A stretch of DNA of 64,000 bases from Hypholoma sublateritium FD-334 SS-4 (taxonomy: Eukaryota; Basidiomycota; Agaricomycetes; Agaricales; Strophariaceae), in the NCBI GenBank assembly GCA_000827495.1, contig KN817523.1:672557-736556 (forward strand), given 5' to 3'. The notes under the pieces were generated by a model, which ran no database searches, had not been told where the DNA came from, and saw only the letters and a program-made list of their open reading frames with translations. Of the stretch, positions 11,519 to 22,487 are shown piece by piece; the first letter of the stretch is position 1, and the number at the start of each line of letters is the position of its first letter. The position numbers and the translations under genes are program-made.

Positions 11519-13236
11519 ATGGCACACAGATACCGTCGCGCGTTGGTCGTCGTCGGCGTTGCTTTTGTGGGTTCGCTATCATTTCTGACATACTCACGAG
11601 GCATTTCACCCATCTTCAACCCACTGAACGTCGGCCCTCAAGTAACGGCGGCGGCTAACGAATACGATCTGGGAAGGAATGCCAAGGGTGCCGCATCGTA
11701 CGCGGTTCACCCACTCAAGGGCCAACCAAGCCTGCGATTTAGAGGTGGGCGGCGATTCCTCCGCTAGTTCTATTAATTCCAAATTCGTGCCACAGATAAT
11801 CTGCGGAACGACTCGAACTACATCACCAGTTGGGCAGTCGCCGGATACAGTACGTGCAAATTTGTCCACCATTTCAGCACCCGGTTCACACAACGCCTAT
11901 AGCGAACCAATTTATGAATCATGTATGACTAGGTCGAACTTGCATGAGTTATAATTTAATTTCTGACGGACCCCATCAGGTCAATATGATCTATCTAGGC
12001 CTCCTCACCAACCGCATCCCCATCATTGCGCCCTTTTCTCCAACTCTTCACATAGGTGATCTCCTAGCTCCCATGAATATGTGCAGCTTTCTTACTTATT
12101 TCTTGTCAGGGGATGTGAACTCGTGGATCCTTCCGTTTGGCGATGTTTTCGACCTCGACTATTTCCGTAAAAAACTACAACTTCCCATCCTTGAGTGGAG
12201 AGATGTAAAGATATTACCCAGTCCCACTGCTGATGAGGTTAATCCGGAGGTAGAAACCATAGGGTGTTGGACAACGGTCGCAGAAAACAAGAAAGGCGTA
12301 CCCGAAGCAACACGGCTGGTACAGTATCTGGGCCTGGACTGTTCATACACCAAACTTCCTCTCTCTGTTCGCCTTGCGAGCTCTGATGTCAACAATGAAA
12401 TCTTTGTCGTGTTACCACAACTTGCGGCGGTGATATATCCCGAATCTCCGTCAATACGCCCGGACCGGCAGAAGATATTTCAGGCCTCCAGTGTGAAGAA
12501 GCACGAGAAGACGCCCGAAGCGCAACTCTCGTGCTTTGACTCCTTGTATTACGCCAGCTCTGGCGTAAGTGCGTTCGAATGGGAGAAGTCCTGGTCACCC
12601 GCGTGGCAGATGGTTGGAAGACATTTATACTTTACACGAGAATTCAAGCGGCTCGGAGAGGAATACGCCCGGCGTGCTTTGGGAATCGAAAAAGCGCAGG
12701 GCTATATACCTCCCGTGAGTGGCACCCTCTGGATTGATTTTAGGCTGCTAAATCGCTTCCGTAGTTCATTGCATTGCACATCCGTCATGGAGATTTTGGG
12801 TCCCATTGCGCGGCTGCTGGAAAAACAAGCGCGGATTGCTTCCCCCCAGTCTCAACGTATGTGGCGCACATTGAATCTATCAAGAAGAAGTGGCTGGAGA
12901 GGAGCAACATCACCGTCACGAATGTAATAGTTATGTCGGGTAAGCATACTTATATGTGCATATGCCCTTCATGGCATTAATGGTCTTCTTTCAGATGAAC
13001 AATATTCTGGTTTTTGGCACGACGTTGCGAACCAGGGGTGGTCATTTACCAATCATACAGCAGAGAAAACCGTTGAGCGACTTGGAGCTTGGTACCCCAC
13101 ACTCATTGATACCGTCATCCAAGGTCTCGCCGTTGGCCATGTAGGGACTTCAGGCTCGACGTTCTCATTGGTAGGGGAAAGAAGAGTTCGCGATTGGAAT
13201 CATGGATTTTCCAGCGCCGTGAGCATAAGAATTTGA
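11519..13236 (+). CDS. O-fucosyltransferase-like type II membrane protein, copy B
   Basis: Seven exons: 11519-11744, 11796-11849, 11903-11922, 11980-12055, 12110-12714, 12765-12939, 12995-13236 (465 residues). An N-terminal anchor (ALVVVGVAFVGSLSFLTY after AHRYRR) precedes a lumenal domain with SNYITSWAVAGY, NQFMNHVNMIYLGLLTNRIP, GCWTT, LSCFDSLYYASSG and HIRHGDF (about residues 332-338), ending with GTSGSTFSLVGERRVRDW. The gene shares all six intron positions with copy A, and exons 2, 3 and 4 have identical lengths (54, 20, 76 nt), so the pair arose by tandem duplication. Here all donors are GT. The intron at 12056-12109 is a multiple of three without stops, so a continuous-frame reading would wrongly keep it. 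The substrate is unknown. Confidence 0.75.
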
Positions 13237-14452
13237 CCGTCCTGAACACTGGACTCAGTTTTATTGTACTGTATATTTTATTCATTAATCATTGACTTAG
13301 TCAAGGTAAAACTTGTACTCTGTACCACTCTGTACATGTAGCAATTACATTGGGCGCCAAAATGTATTACGTCTAAGCAATACGCCACAGCGACTGGCTA
13401 CCCTGAAGTTACCCTGTATCTGAAATAGATAGACATTTGAACTATTCAGTCTACATAAGGCCGCTGAGGCCGCTTATTACAGTCGGACATTTTGGAGCTC
13501 TAGGATGGCACAATAGTTTGCTCAACGGATTCGACTTAGCTATCCGCTCACAAGATTTCTGAACACGTAGGTAGATTCATATTGGCATAAACGCTTTTGG
13601 CACAGCACGGGACAGTGGGTCTGGTGCTTCATTCGGAGACGGCGAGGCTCAGTTCATTCGAGAATGTGTCGGTCCCCTGTGTTAGTGGTAATGTGCTGCA
13701 AAATGCGCCACCTCACTGCATCGGCCTTCCATCGGAGTCCAGCTGTCGGTGAAGGCCCTAGCCTTCTGTGGCGTGCGATTGACCGTGCATTGACCGGTCT
13801 TTCGCTTCGCCAACACGCCTCCGCATGAGCCCTCGCGAATCTCTGGCGGTGTTCGTTGTACTTTATCTCCTGAAATGAAACATGATTTTCTCCCTTGCCT
13901 CTATCTGATCGTCGTTCGTGAATAGCTCATCGCTGTTGGCACAATGATATCTTGTCCAGGGTCGCCGATATTTATAATAAGATATCCTGCGCCTCGGAAA
14001 TGGTGTAGTGCCGTTGGGTCCGCAGATCAAGTGCGAAGTGATGCTGGATACCCGGTAAAGTTTGGTGGTAAGGATGTGAATTCGACCGCCAGCCGTCTCA
14101 TAGTAGTTCGGTGAAGGGGGAGGCTCGCTGGATTCGATCGCGACCTCAGGAACGAAGACAATAACAATAGAGCAGTCAGGGAGGTCGAGGAGATAATTGA
14201 GAGCAGTGATCATGGCGTTACGGAGTCTTTTGTGTGAGACGGGTCTAAGGTGGACAGTGGACGGTCTCGTTTTGGACAAGGACCCGAAATTTCCTATTTG
14301 CGTTCGTTTCTCTTTTTGCCTCCACGTCCATTTCGTCTCATTCCTTATAGTCAGTCCTGTTGCGGACTTCACTTCTTTCCTTTTGCATGTCTCTATTTCG
14401 CACTAACAGTACCGCACCTCTCTTTGACGACGAGAAACCATCCTTGGCAACG
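13237..14452. other. Intergenic region upstream of thiol-less glutaredoxin gene
   Basis: This 1.2-kb spacer has no supported gene. A minus-strand open frame at 13863-14372 overlaps the likely promoter of the next gene and shows no recognisable family. Confidence 0.5.
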
Positions 14453-15272
14453 ATGGCACTCACACCGAGTCTCATCGCCCTTTGGCATCCTCGGAAACCC
14501 AAGCAGCGCGCCACATTTGTCGCCCTCATCCTCCTCGCGTGTCTTACCACATACATATTTGTCGCGAACAGTGCTTCGCTTTCACAATCTGCACTGCGTC
14601 GGTCAGACGCCGTCCATGACCAGCTCGCCCTCGCATTGGAGACCATCCAGAACGCACGGCTGGCGGATGTATCCAACAAGCACTCCGCGAAGAAAGCACA
14701 CCATCACGTAAAGCTGCCTTCAGCAAAACTGAACGCTGCTCAGGAGCTAGCTGCAGTTACTTCTTTCCTTGCGAGTTTACCACAGAATATCATTCCGCAC
14801 ACAGTGGACCCGGCACTACCGATTGATCCCCAGCTTGTCCTAGATTTCGACACCCGGGGACCGCGTGCCCAAGATGAAATAAATGCTATGGTCGAGGACG
14901 TATGGCTGAGGAACCCAGTGTTTCTTTACTCAAAGGTTCGTTATTATAACCGTCTTTCTTTTTGATACTAACTTTCCCTGTCAGGTCTACTCGCCCCCAT
15001 CACGCGAGATCAAGAGCATCTTGTCGCAACTGTACCTCCGACCAGAATCCACCATCATCGATGTAGACCTTCGTGAAGATGTGGAGATTTTGACACCCAT
15101 ACTGAAGCGTCTGACAGGATTCTCAGACCTCCCACTGCTTATCATCGGAGGCAAGCCCATCGGATCGATAGAGCAGGTCGAAGCTCTTCACAAAACGGGC
15201 GAGCTCCAGAAAATGATGACCGAAGCGGGGGCTCTCATTAATGGCTCCAAGAAGAAGAAGAACCGGAAGTAA
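14453..15272 (+). CDS. Membrane-anchored glutaredoxin-fold protein lacking the catalytic Cys
   Basis: Two exons: 14453-14935 and 14985-15272 (256 residues). An N-terminal signal anchor (RATFVALILLACLTTYIFVA) suggests a type II protein of the secretory pathway, like yeast Grx6/Grx7. The C-terminal 100 residues follow the glutaredoxin pattern: NPVFLYSKVYSPPS, IIDVDLRED, LTGFSDLPLLIIGGKPIGS. The position normally holding the nucleophilic Cys (CPYS/CPYC) is Ser (SPPS, about residue 164), so thiol redox chemistry at that site is not expected. The tail is KKKKNRK. I prefer the ATG at 14453, which has A at -3 and G at +4; the in-frame ATG at 14387 would add 22 residues. The single intron lies directly after the SK codon pair, exactly as in the glutaredoxin at 32594-33430. 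Confidence 0.85.
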
Positions 15273-18200
15273 ATAGTCCTCCATCTTTAACTTAATGCGA
15301 CATCATACGGATATTCACGATTCTCAACAACGATGCGCCCAACCACGCGTTTAGACCAACTATTCCTGCACCACACACTCGTTGCATCCACACAGGCCGG
15401 AAATACTATTACGTCGAATGGAAGGAAGGATATCACTGGCCCCGCACCACCCCCGCCTCTCATCCTATCTTGCTCCCCCTTCGGTCCATTCCTTCCTTAA
15501 TCTCGCTTTACTCTCTTTTTCGGGCCCTTTAATTCCTTTCATTGCGCACCGCAGGTCGTTCTTTTGCTCCGGACAGCAGACAATCCCTTGGCATGAACTG
15601 TTCCTGAGATCCCCTTGAACCTTTTCGACGCCGTTGCGCATACCATTTCCAAATATATTATTTGCTTGAAATATTTTTCATTGCACCGCACCCCACCATA
15701 GACGTATAGCATTCATTCGCTCTAGCTGTATTTTACTGATGTCCAAATAGCTATCATGCGTGCAAATTCACCTTCATGCATATACCCTCTTTCCCCCCTG
15801 TCAGTGCCATCGGCCGCTACTATGCTCTACTAAATCTGTATACCCCTCAGTGTAGCACCACCACACCGATCTACACATGGCGCTCAGGCTGTGTATGAAT
15901 AAGTTCGAATTCATATCAATGGGGCGAGGTAGGTAATGTAACAGTTAATAGTCGCATAGCTTCGTCGGTCTAACTATCGCACAATGCGCATTGGTACCGG
16001 TTAATCGTTATAGCAGCTTGGTCGTCCCAGCGCAAGAGCTTTTGGCAAAACCGATGACTTGCTTGGCCGACCAGCAGCCGCGGGGCATTGAGTACTTCGA
16101 TGTTATACATTTATACATACACTAGTCTTGCGAGGAAGATCACTTGATCAGCCTTAGTTCTCTATCTGGACGTAGCTAGACTCATAGTTGTAACAATTGT
16201 AACAAGGCTTTTCGCGTGCAGGATTTCCTTCGTAATGTACAAGTTGTTTATAGCAGATGCATTTGCGGGCGCGGACTGCCTCAACAGATCAAGATCGGCA
16301 ATAATGTGCAGATGGTCGACGCCCGCGCGCAGCCTTGATAGTTCTGAACGCGCCCACCTCAGCGACAAGGCCTAGACGCGTAGGCGGAAGCGCAGCTTGA
16401 ATAATCGCCGCCTCAGAATCAGCGGGTGTATATCACGGCTAAGTAGCCATATATCAGCCTGTGCCCGAAAATTCAGAGTGAGTCAAACTATAATTCCAAA
16501 GTAATCGAATTGATTTCTTCGATCTGATTCCGAGCCCCACTTTATTTTGGCGCCCATGCTCTTTCTATTCTGTTCTGTCGCATCAATATGCTAACGAAAC
16601 CTCCTGGCACTTCATATAATACTAGTATTGTTCTCTATTTTCATTTGAAGAGGTGCTATACACAGAAAAGTGGTTTTAACCTGTGAAAATAGTGCGACTT
16701 CTAACACTCGGCTGATCCTCTGGAATTCTGGCCCGACGTTCCGGCTTCGCGTTGGATCTATGCAGTTGGTCCCTGAGTAAATTCCTATATTAGTACCGTT
16801 TGCTCATCATCTGGCACCTCCCTGCGTCGGACCTATATGTTATTTGGGTGTCGTAGTATAGGTCGCCGCGTTACTGCAGACTGCTGGCTTAAATTGTTCA
16901 AGCCGCATCACGTTTCTCGACTTCAAAGTTGGAAGTAGAGCACAAGTAACAGGCGCACGTATATACCCCGGATTTTTTCACTTTGAAGGCTTGCGTACAG
17001 GATCCCGGAACATAGATAGCGTAGAAAGGCGTAGAATGATGGCAGATAAAGGATCCGATAGTCGGAATACATGCAATGTCGACAGCATTAAAAGTACTTA
17101 CAAGCATTGAAGCATGTAGGTAGTCAAGCTTATTAAATGAAATATGAAGATGACCAGGTTCAATGATGGCTTCGTTAGATAACCGCACGGATTTTTTTAA
17201 ATAATAGCAGAAAGAGTCCCATGATTTATTTCGATGGGGGGAAAGGCTGTGGCTGCCTAGACCTAGCGAGGTGGCGAATATTGTGCTCCGTCCTAGTAGC
17301 GAGGGCGGGCTATTCTCGCGAGGGCTCGAAGCACTCATTGTCATTTATTGGACTTGAGTAATGTCCCTACAAACTCGATTAAATAAGCTGGCTCTACATA
17401 CTCACCAAACTTATTTTTTATCTACAACTGGTTTCTAATGATTCCGAGTCGAATTGTGAATTAAGTAGTATGCTATATAAATTCAATACCAAACGCCATA
17501 CTGTGACTATGTGATCTTTGTTTGATATATATATTATATCGTAGCCTAAAGGTATGTAGACATTATACAGGCCCGCACCTCGGAATATGTGCCACCGCTA
17601 AGTACTTGCGTTCCGCGTCCCCAGACCTTGCCCAGACCACTCTTAGAGAGGTAACGACTAAGTACTAAGTAATCAAGCGAACTATTGACCACGGGCCGGC
17701 GGGTTCTTGATAATATTGGGGGACCATTGGGGTAACATTCAAGTACTCAATAGCCTCATTTATTCATCACATAAAGAATTTTGGCTTCACACTGAGTACT
17801 GCCCGAATTTCGCGGCAGCAGTGACTCGGAGTCCAGAAAAGTGGCGCCAATCGCGTTGGTTTGGCAGGCGCTGAGTACTTCGCTTTCGGCGTACATAGAA
17901 AACTATCAATGGAGTTGAAAATATGTTCAATACCGAGTGTAAGTATTAACAAACAAAGCTGTGACATATGGAGCATAAGCCAATGAAAGTACCGAGATCT
18001 TTCAAAGGAAGACAAATCAGAAGTATGCACAAATAAGCCTGGCTAGACCCGAACTCGTCGATCTTTGATTCAATTGATTGGCTTGCGGCCTCGGAAACCC
18101 CCCCAATGCTTGCGACTTCACGCATACGTATTAGAGTCTGAGTATATGTCAAATGAATAAGTAAGCTTTGCAAAGTTGAAGCTCGTCTTCGGTTGCTCGT

Positions 18201-18608
18201 TGATCACTCGATAGTTGAATATGTTAGCATCATATACAGATATCAAAGTACACGAACGACGAAGTATGCAATCGTGTTAGCAAGCCACCTCGGAAGACAA
18301 GGGATATGGTTAACTGGCAGAAAGATTTGAAGCGCAGTTATTTAAATCTTCAGGTTAGGATCAGCAGAGATAGGCATATCTCGATTTCCCACCTCCAACC
18401 ACCCCTGATCACCAAGCAATTCCTAAAACTCTAATACCGGACACAAATTTCAGTGGTCTTCCGAAGTCATGTCGTAACACCACATACCCCATCGGTACTT
18501 GATTTCTCCTGAGTCCTGTGAAAGTAGATGTCATGGCTGATTCCGTTAAAGAGCCCTATTTGTATGTCATAGCGGCTCTGACCTCCCCCTATTCTCCCTT
18601 CATCCATT
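15273..18608. other. Long gene-poor region
   Basis: These 3.3 kb hold no gene I can support. The first 400 nt are pyrimidine-rich downstream flank. A minus-strand open frame at 16898-17344 (148 codons) has no family signal. The palindrome AGTACT recurs six times between 16091 and 17879. Confidence 0.5.
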
Positions 18609-19777
18609 ATGCAACGGGCGACCATAACAGGGATTCGTATCAGGTCTCCAGCAGATGCGCGAATCATCTTCCATGCAGTCTTTCTCACCATCCTTCCCAT
18701 GGTCACTCGACGATTGGATACGGAGGAGCGAAGTCTTATCACAACGGGCTCCGTGTACGTCTGNGAGGAAAGAGGGCCTCAAGCAGAGTTGACGGGGGTA
18801 GATATAAACTTNCTTCGCCCTTTCGTTGAAGGGGCATTGACTTCTATGTGTAGGTGGGAATTGAACGGTGGACTGATGGTAAACATTATCGTTTATTTGG
18901 GCGAATGAATATAACATAACGAAAGNTTAGGTATTCGCTGGGGGCCATCGCGGGTGCGAGAGGTAGGTGGCTAGTATNTCCTTGTATANNGGAGGNTCTT
19001 GACATGGGCCGGTCCATAGGGNTTTCTATTCTATCAGGAAAAGACGTCGTCCCAACAATTATACTCAGGCACTTTGTATGACTCGGTCCCCTCTATGACG
19101 ACTCTCCCTCCCTTACTCAGTAAAATTAGTAATTCNNCCCCTCATGACCCTTCGCGCAGTGTCTTGACCAAGCAGACCTACACAGTCTANGTGGAGACAC
19201 CTTCTGGCCGACGAAAATGGCACCTCAGTGAGTCGCTAACCTGATTATCCTCCCCTATCCTCCCGTTGCGCAATATTTATAGTATCNAGTCGCTTATTTT
19301 ACAGAGGACACGATCAGCAGACTGAAGTCTCTCGATGAAATACCTCANCTCGCGTCACTGGTCGTTCCTCATGGCAGATATAAAAGCGCAAGAACAGCTA
19401 AAGGACGGCCAGACCANATATTCAATGCCGAATCAGAACCCTCAGCTTTCTCCTCTACNGGCAATTTTGAATATTCTCCGTTCAATCAGAGAGACTCGCC
19501 NCCCGCAGCCTTGCCAGACTTTANGGCCGATAACTCGGGGATGCTACAAAGCGACTTCAATTCTCAGGAGCGACCTACATCCCGACGATCTGGCCCATCT
19601 AGTACAACATCATCTGACGACCATAATACTATACGGGACGTTCTTGTTCCCCTCTCTTATCTCCAGGATCAACCATTGGTGCGACGAGAACCGACAGATC
19701 AGATACTTTTGAAGAAGCTAGACACTTACTGCAGGCAAGCTATGCCAGTTACATGTATTCCTGGATCCTCCAGTTGA
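18609..19777 (+). CDS. Gti1/Pac2-family (WOPR domain) transcription regulator
   Basis: Five exons: 18609-18797, 18854-18878, 18931-18962, 19020-19227, 19305-19777 (about 308 residues; several codons contain N). WOPR proteins (Wor1, Ryp1, Mit1, Sge1, Gti1, Pac2) bind DNA and control morphological switching and development in fungi. Visible blocks in order are TGIRIRSPADARIIFHAV, LPMVTRRLDTEERSLITTGS, VYVXEERGP, GIERWTDGIRWGPSRVRE, FLFYQEK, LTKQTYTVXVETPSGRRKWH and LASLVVPHGRYKSART, the two halves of the WOPR fold. The C-terminus (QDQPLVRREPTDQILLKKLD) also matches basidiomycete members. Introns were placed so that each block reads through. The acceptor before FLFYQEK is TCCATAG at 19013-19019. 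Ambiguous bases at 18764, 19190 and elsewhere leave some residues undetermined; none requires a frameshift. Confidence 0.88.
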
Positions 19778-21162
19778 CTTCATTCTCCGCAAGGCTTCGA
19801 ATATAATCATATACATCCCACTGTCCCTACTTTCTTTGATAGGTGTAAGACTAGATTCCATACTACCATCCGAAGTCAAAACCAGGGCTTATCGCTCTAT
19901 ACTGAAACCAACTTTACTGGGTGGCGTTCATGATGCCTTGCTTAATAGATTTTAAGCGTGGTATTATTGTCTTTTACCCATGGTTGGCGGAAAGCATGTT
20001 CCGTGGTTTATAGTACAGATAAAGGGGATATACTTGTATGCTGTTTTCACACGAAGTATCACACACGCACTCATGTCATTCAAAGTAAGTTCCAGCTGAA
20101 TGGAATATGAAGCTAGCACCATCCGAGGATCTTCCGCCTGGTTGATTGTATAAGTAGTGATCCTCTCGGTTTCATAAGACCCACGTTAGTTAGCAAAAAG
20201 ACAATCACCTGGAAGATACAAACTGATGTCGTCTGCTTCTTTATTTTGTACGAAAAGGGTGTCCAGGTTTTTTTTGAGCGCACAGGCAGGAAACTAGCTG
20301 ACCACGCGCGCGCACCTTCGCAACCTGAACTATGTCAAATGATTATGACATGAGAAACCTCCACAATCCCGATACACGAGACAAAGCCGGCGGCTCATTC
20401 AGTCCCCGTTCTAACGGCAGAGGACAGATAGAATCATGAACATATGACCTTCNTAGAGTGGATGAAATCTTTGCCGTAAATCAATGGCGACGCAAAGCCA
20501 GGATTGTGGGGGANAGGAGACGATCGCATCATTACATAGCACNCTGATCAAACAAACCCAGTTTACACTAGCCTGCTTGTGCCAGTCCGTGCNGTGTCNT
20601 TGGGAAATATGGGCTCCCACGTAACAGATTGTGATGTACNTCGNGTAATGGTTGCATATANAAATAAGCAAATAGGAAGTTCTCCTTTCACAATTGTTGT
20701 GCAGTTGACCGCCGCGAAACGCGTCACTATTTTTCACACCGCAAATGTCAAATTTGAAAAGAGTCTTACGAGCATCTAAAGAAAACGATGCAGTGTAAAT
20801 TTAACGTATTGAAAGAAAAAGAAGGGCTCACGCAAGGAAAGGAAGACAAGAACTATTTGCCAGAGCATAGACTACGTCAGTCGTGCCAATTTACGTTCTA
20901 TGTAGAAAAATTTCGGGTCAAGGCGACAGAATATTTCCATGGCAGATGCGACTCATTGATGAGTGAAAATAGGTCACAAACTAAAATAAGGAGACTATGA
21001 GTGTGTTTAAAGCAGATTATTTCAAGTTCGTGATTTGGAGTCCACCAATCATCAGAAATCACAGGTGCAATAAAATGACCATTTCTGCACTTCGTATTCT
21101 CCCATGCGATCGAGCATTTTCTCTTGATCCCGCAGCTGAATATTAATTCCGAAGAAATTACT
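19778..21162. other. Intergenic region with isolated ambiguous bases
   Basis: This 1.4-kb AT-rich region contains single Ns between about 20453 and 20661. Short open frames on both strands (20411-20779) cross the Ns and have no family signal. I see no gene. Confidence 0.5.
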
Positions 21163-22327
21163 TCATTCCTTCTTCACAGGAACGGCCGTCGCGAGTAGTG
21201 TACTGGGCAATGATTGATCTCCGACGCTGGAGAGGAGAGACACCGCGCCAGCAAACAGCAGAATGATGACAATGACAGTCCCAGTTATGAGAACGAATGG
21301 GCTACACAAGATGAAACATTCAGTCTGTTCTTTCGCAATCGTGAGTGCGATGTCATACCTGCTGATNTCTTTANGTTCACAACTCTCTCCAGCCCAATAG
21401 GTAGTCTTCACTTCGGTTCCTTCTCCGGTTGTCGTCGCTCCGCAGGTGCATACAAAGCAGGTTCGACCNGCTTTCGAAGCTTGGGAACACTGCCCTCGAC
21501 CAGAGCAGCTNGAGGTACTATTGTTGCAGGAGTCCAGAGACGTGAAGCAGGTTGAGATAGCNCCTATGGGCTGTTGAGGGTCTGGAAGAGGGAACGGAAC
21601 CTGCGATNCTTGAGGGGCGTCTCGTTTCACCAATGATGCAGAGGAAGAAGTAGCATATGTGAGGATTGCGAAAGTAGCTCTGTCATCTTGGATAAGATTC
21701 TCTAATAGGATGCGCAATGCCTCCGCAGCCTGTGCGTATTGTGGGNTTGACTTTCCATACTTCTTNCCACTATTGTGAAGTTTCGATAGTTCCACGGCAG
21801 CAAAAGAAGGCCGCTCCGAATCTGCGAAAAATTCCTCGAGAGACGAGATATCGTCATAGTCCCCGAAATGGANTGAGGAGAATACGGATGAAAAGGTGAA
21901 CCCGGCACGTTGAAGATAAGCGGATAGAACTGATGAGAGAGAATCTATAGGTGTTAAAGGAGGTGTTGCCAGTGTGAATGCTGGACGCTGTAATGTGGGT
22001 ATAATGGCTACTAAGTCATTAGTAGCAAGCCAACTGAGGGGGCGCGGAACAGCTACCTGCTGCATCACTTTCTTCTACTGTCACTAGAAGAATGGTCTTG
22101 GGCCCCTGCCCAACGAACAGTTCCTCGTTGTATGATGAATCCCCCGACTGGTGTAATTGCTCAAACGCGTCGAGGCCTAGATGACGTGAAAGAGCTGCTG
22201 TCGCATCCTCTGGCGAAAGACTTGAACGGTAGTAATCCGATGCAGGGGAGAGATAGACATGGACCGCCAGAGTCAGCCGACAGCATGCAGAGAGAAAAAG
22301 CAGAGGGCGAGAAAGAAGTGTGAACAT
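21163..22327 (-). CDS. Vps3844-domain (formerly DUF3844) membrane protein
   Basis: Three exons read on the minus strand: 22327-22057, 21980-21359, 21301-21163 (343 residues). A signal peptide (FTLLSRPLLFLSACCRLTLA) leads a lumenal domain. The C-terminal hallmark is a Cys-rich EGF-like module (NNSTXSCSGRGQCSQ, then CFVCTC, then YWAGESC) directly before a single transmembrane helix (FVLITGTVIVIILLFAGAVSLL), typical of the Vps3844 C-terminal domain. The family is linked to vacuolar sorting in fungi. The acceptor of intron 1 is CGTCCAG; an upstream AG would break the frame. Intron 2 (21302-21358, 57 nt) is stop-free and in frame. Eight ambiguous bases fall inside the coding sequence. The start lies 160 nt from the divergent F-box gene. 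Confidence 0.85.
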
Positions 22328-22487
22328 GGCCGATGGTGGCAACGAAGGCGCCGCAGTCTGTGGGGAGGTAATGTCGTTGCTTGGTCGTGTTTGTGCCAAT
22401 TGCGCGCATCTGGGTGGCTCATCGCACAATCTTGAGCAAATCTTGAGAGTCATATTCCTCACTTACCATTTCCCGTCACCGCACGAA
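22328..22487. promoter_or_regulatory. Short bidirectional promoter region
   Basis: Only 160 nt separate the start codons of the divergent Vps3844 and F-box-like genes, so the segment must contain both promoters or at least both leaders. No clear core element is recognisable. Confidence 0.5.

Noticed and set aside
13863..14372. Minus-strand open frame of 169 codons upstream of the thiol-less glutaredoxin
   Set aside because: It overlaps the promoter of a well-supported plus-strand gene, has no domain signal and no matching exons.
8736..15272. Possible metabolic or glycosylation gene cluster formed by the glycosyltransferases and glutaredoxin-like gene
   Set aside because: Only secretory-pathway localisation is shared. 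There is no transporter, regulator or further enzyme to make a pathway.
16898..17344. Minus-strand open frame of 148 codons in the gene-poor region
   Set aside because: Composition is unremarkable, no family is recognised and no adjacent exon could be joined; chance is likely.
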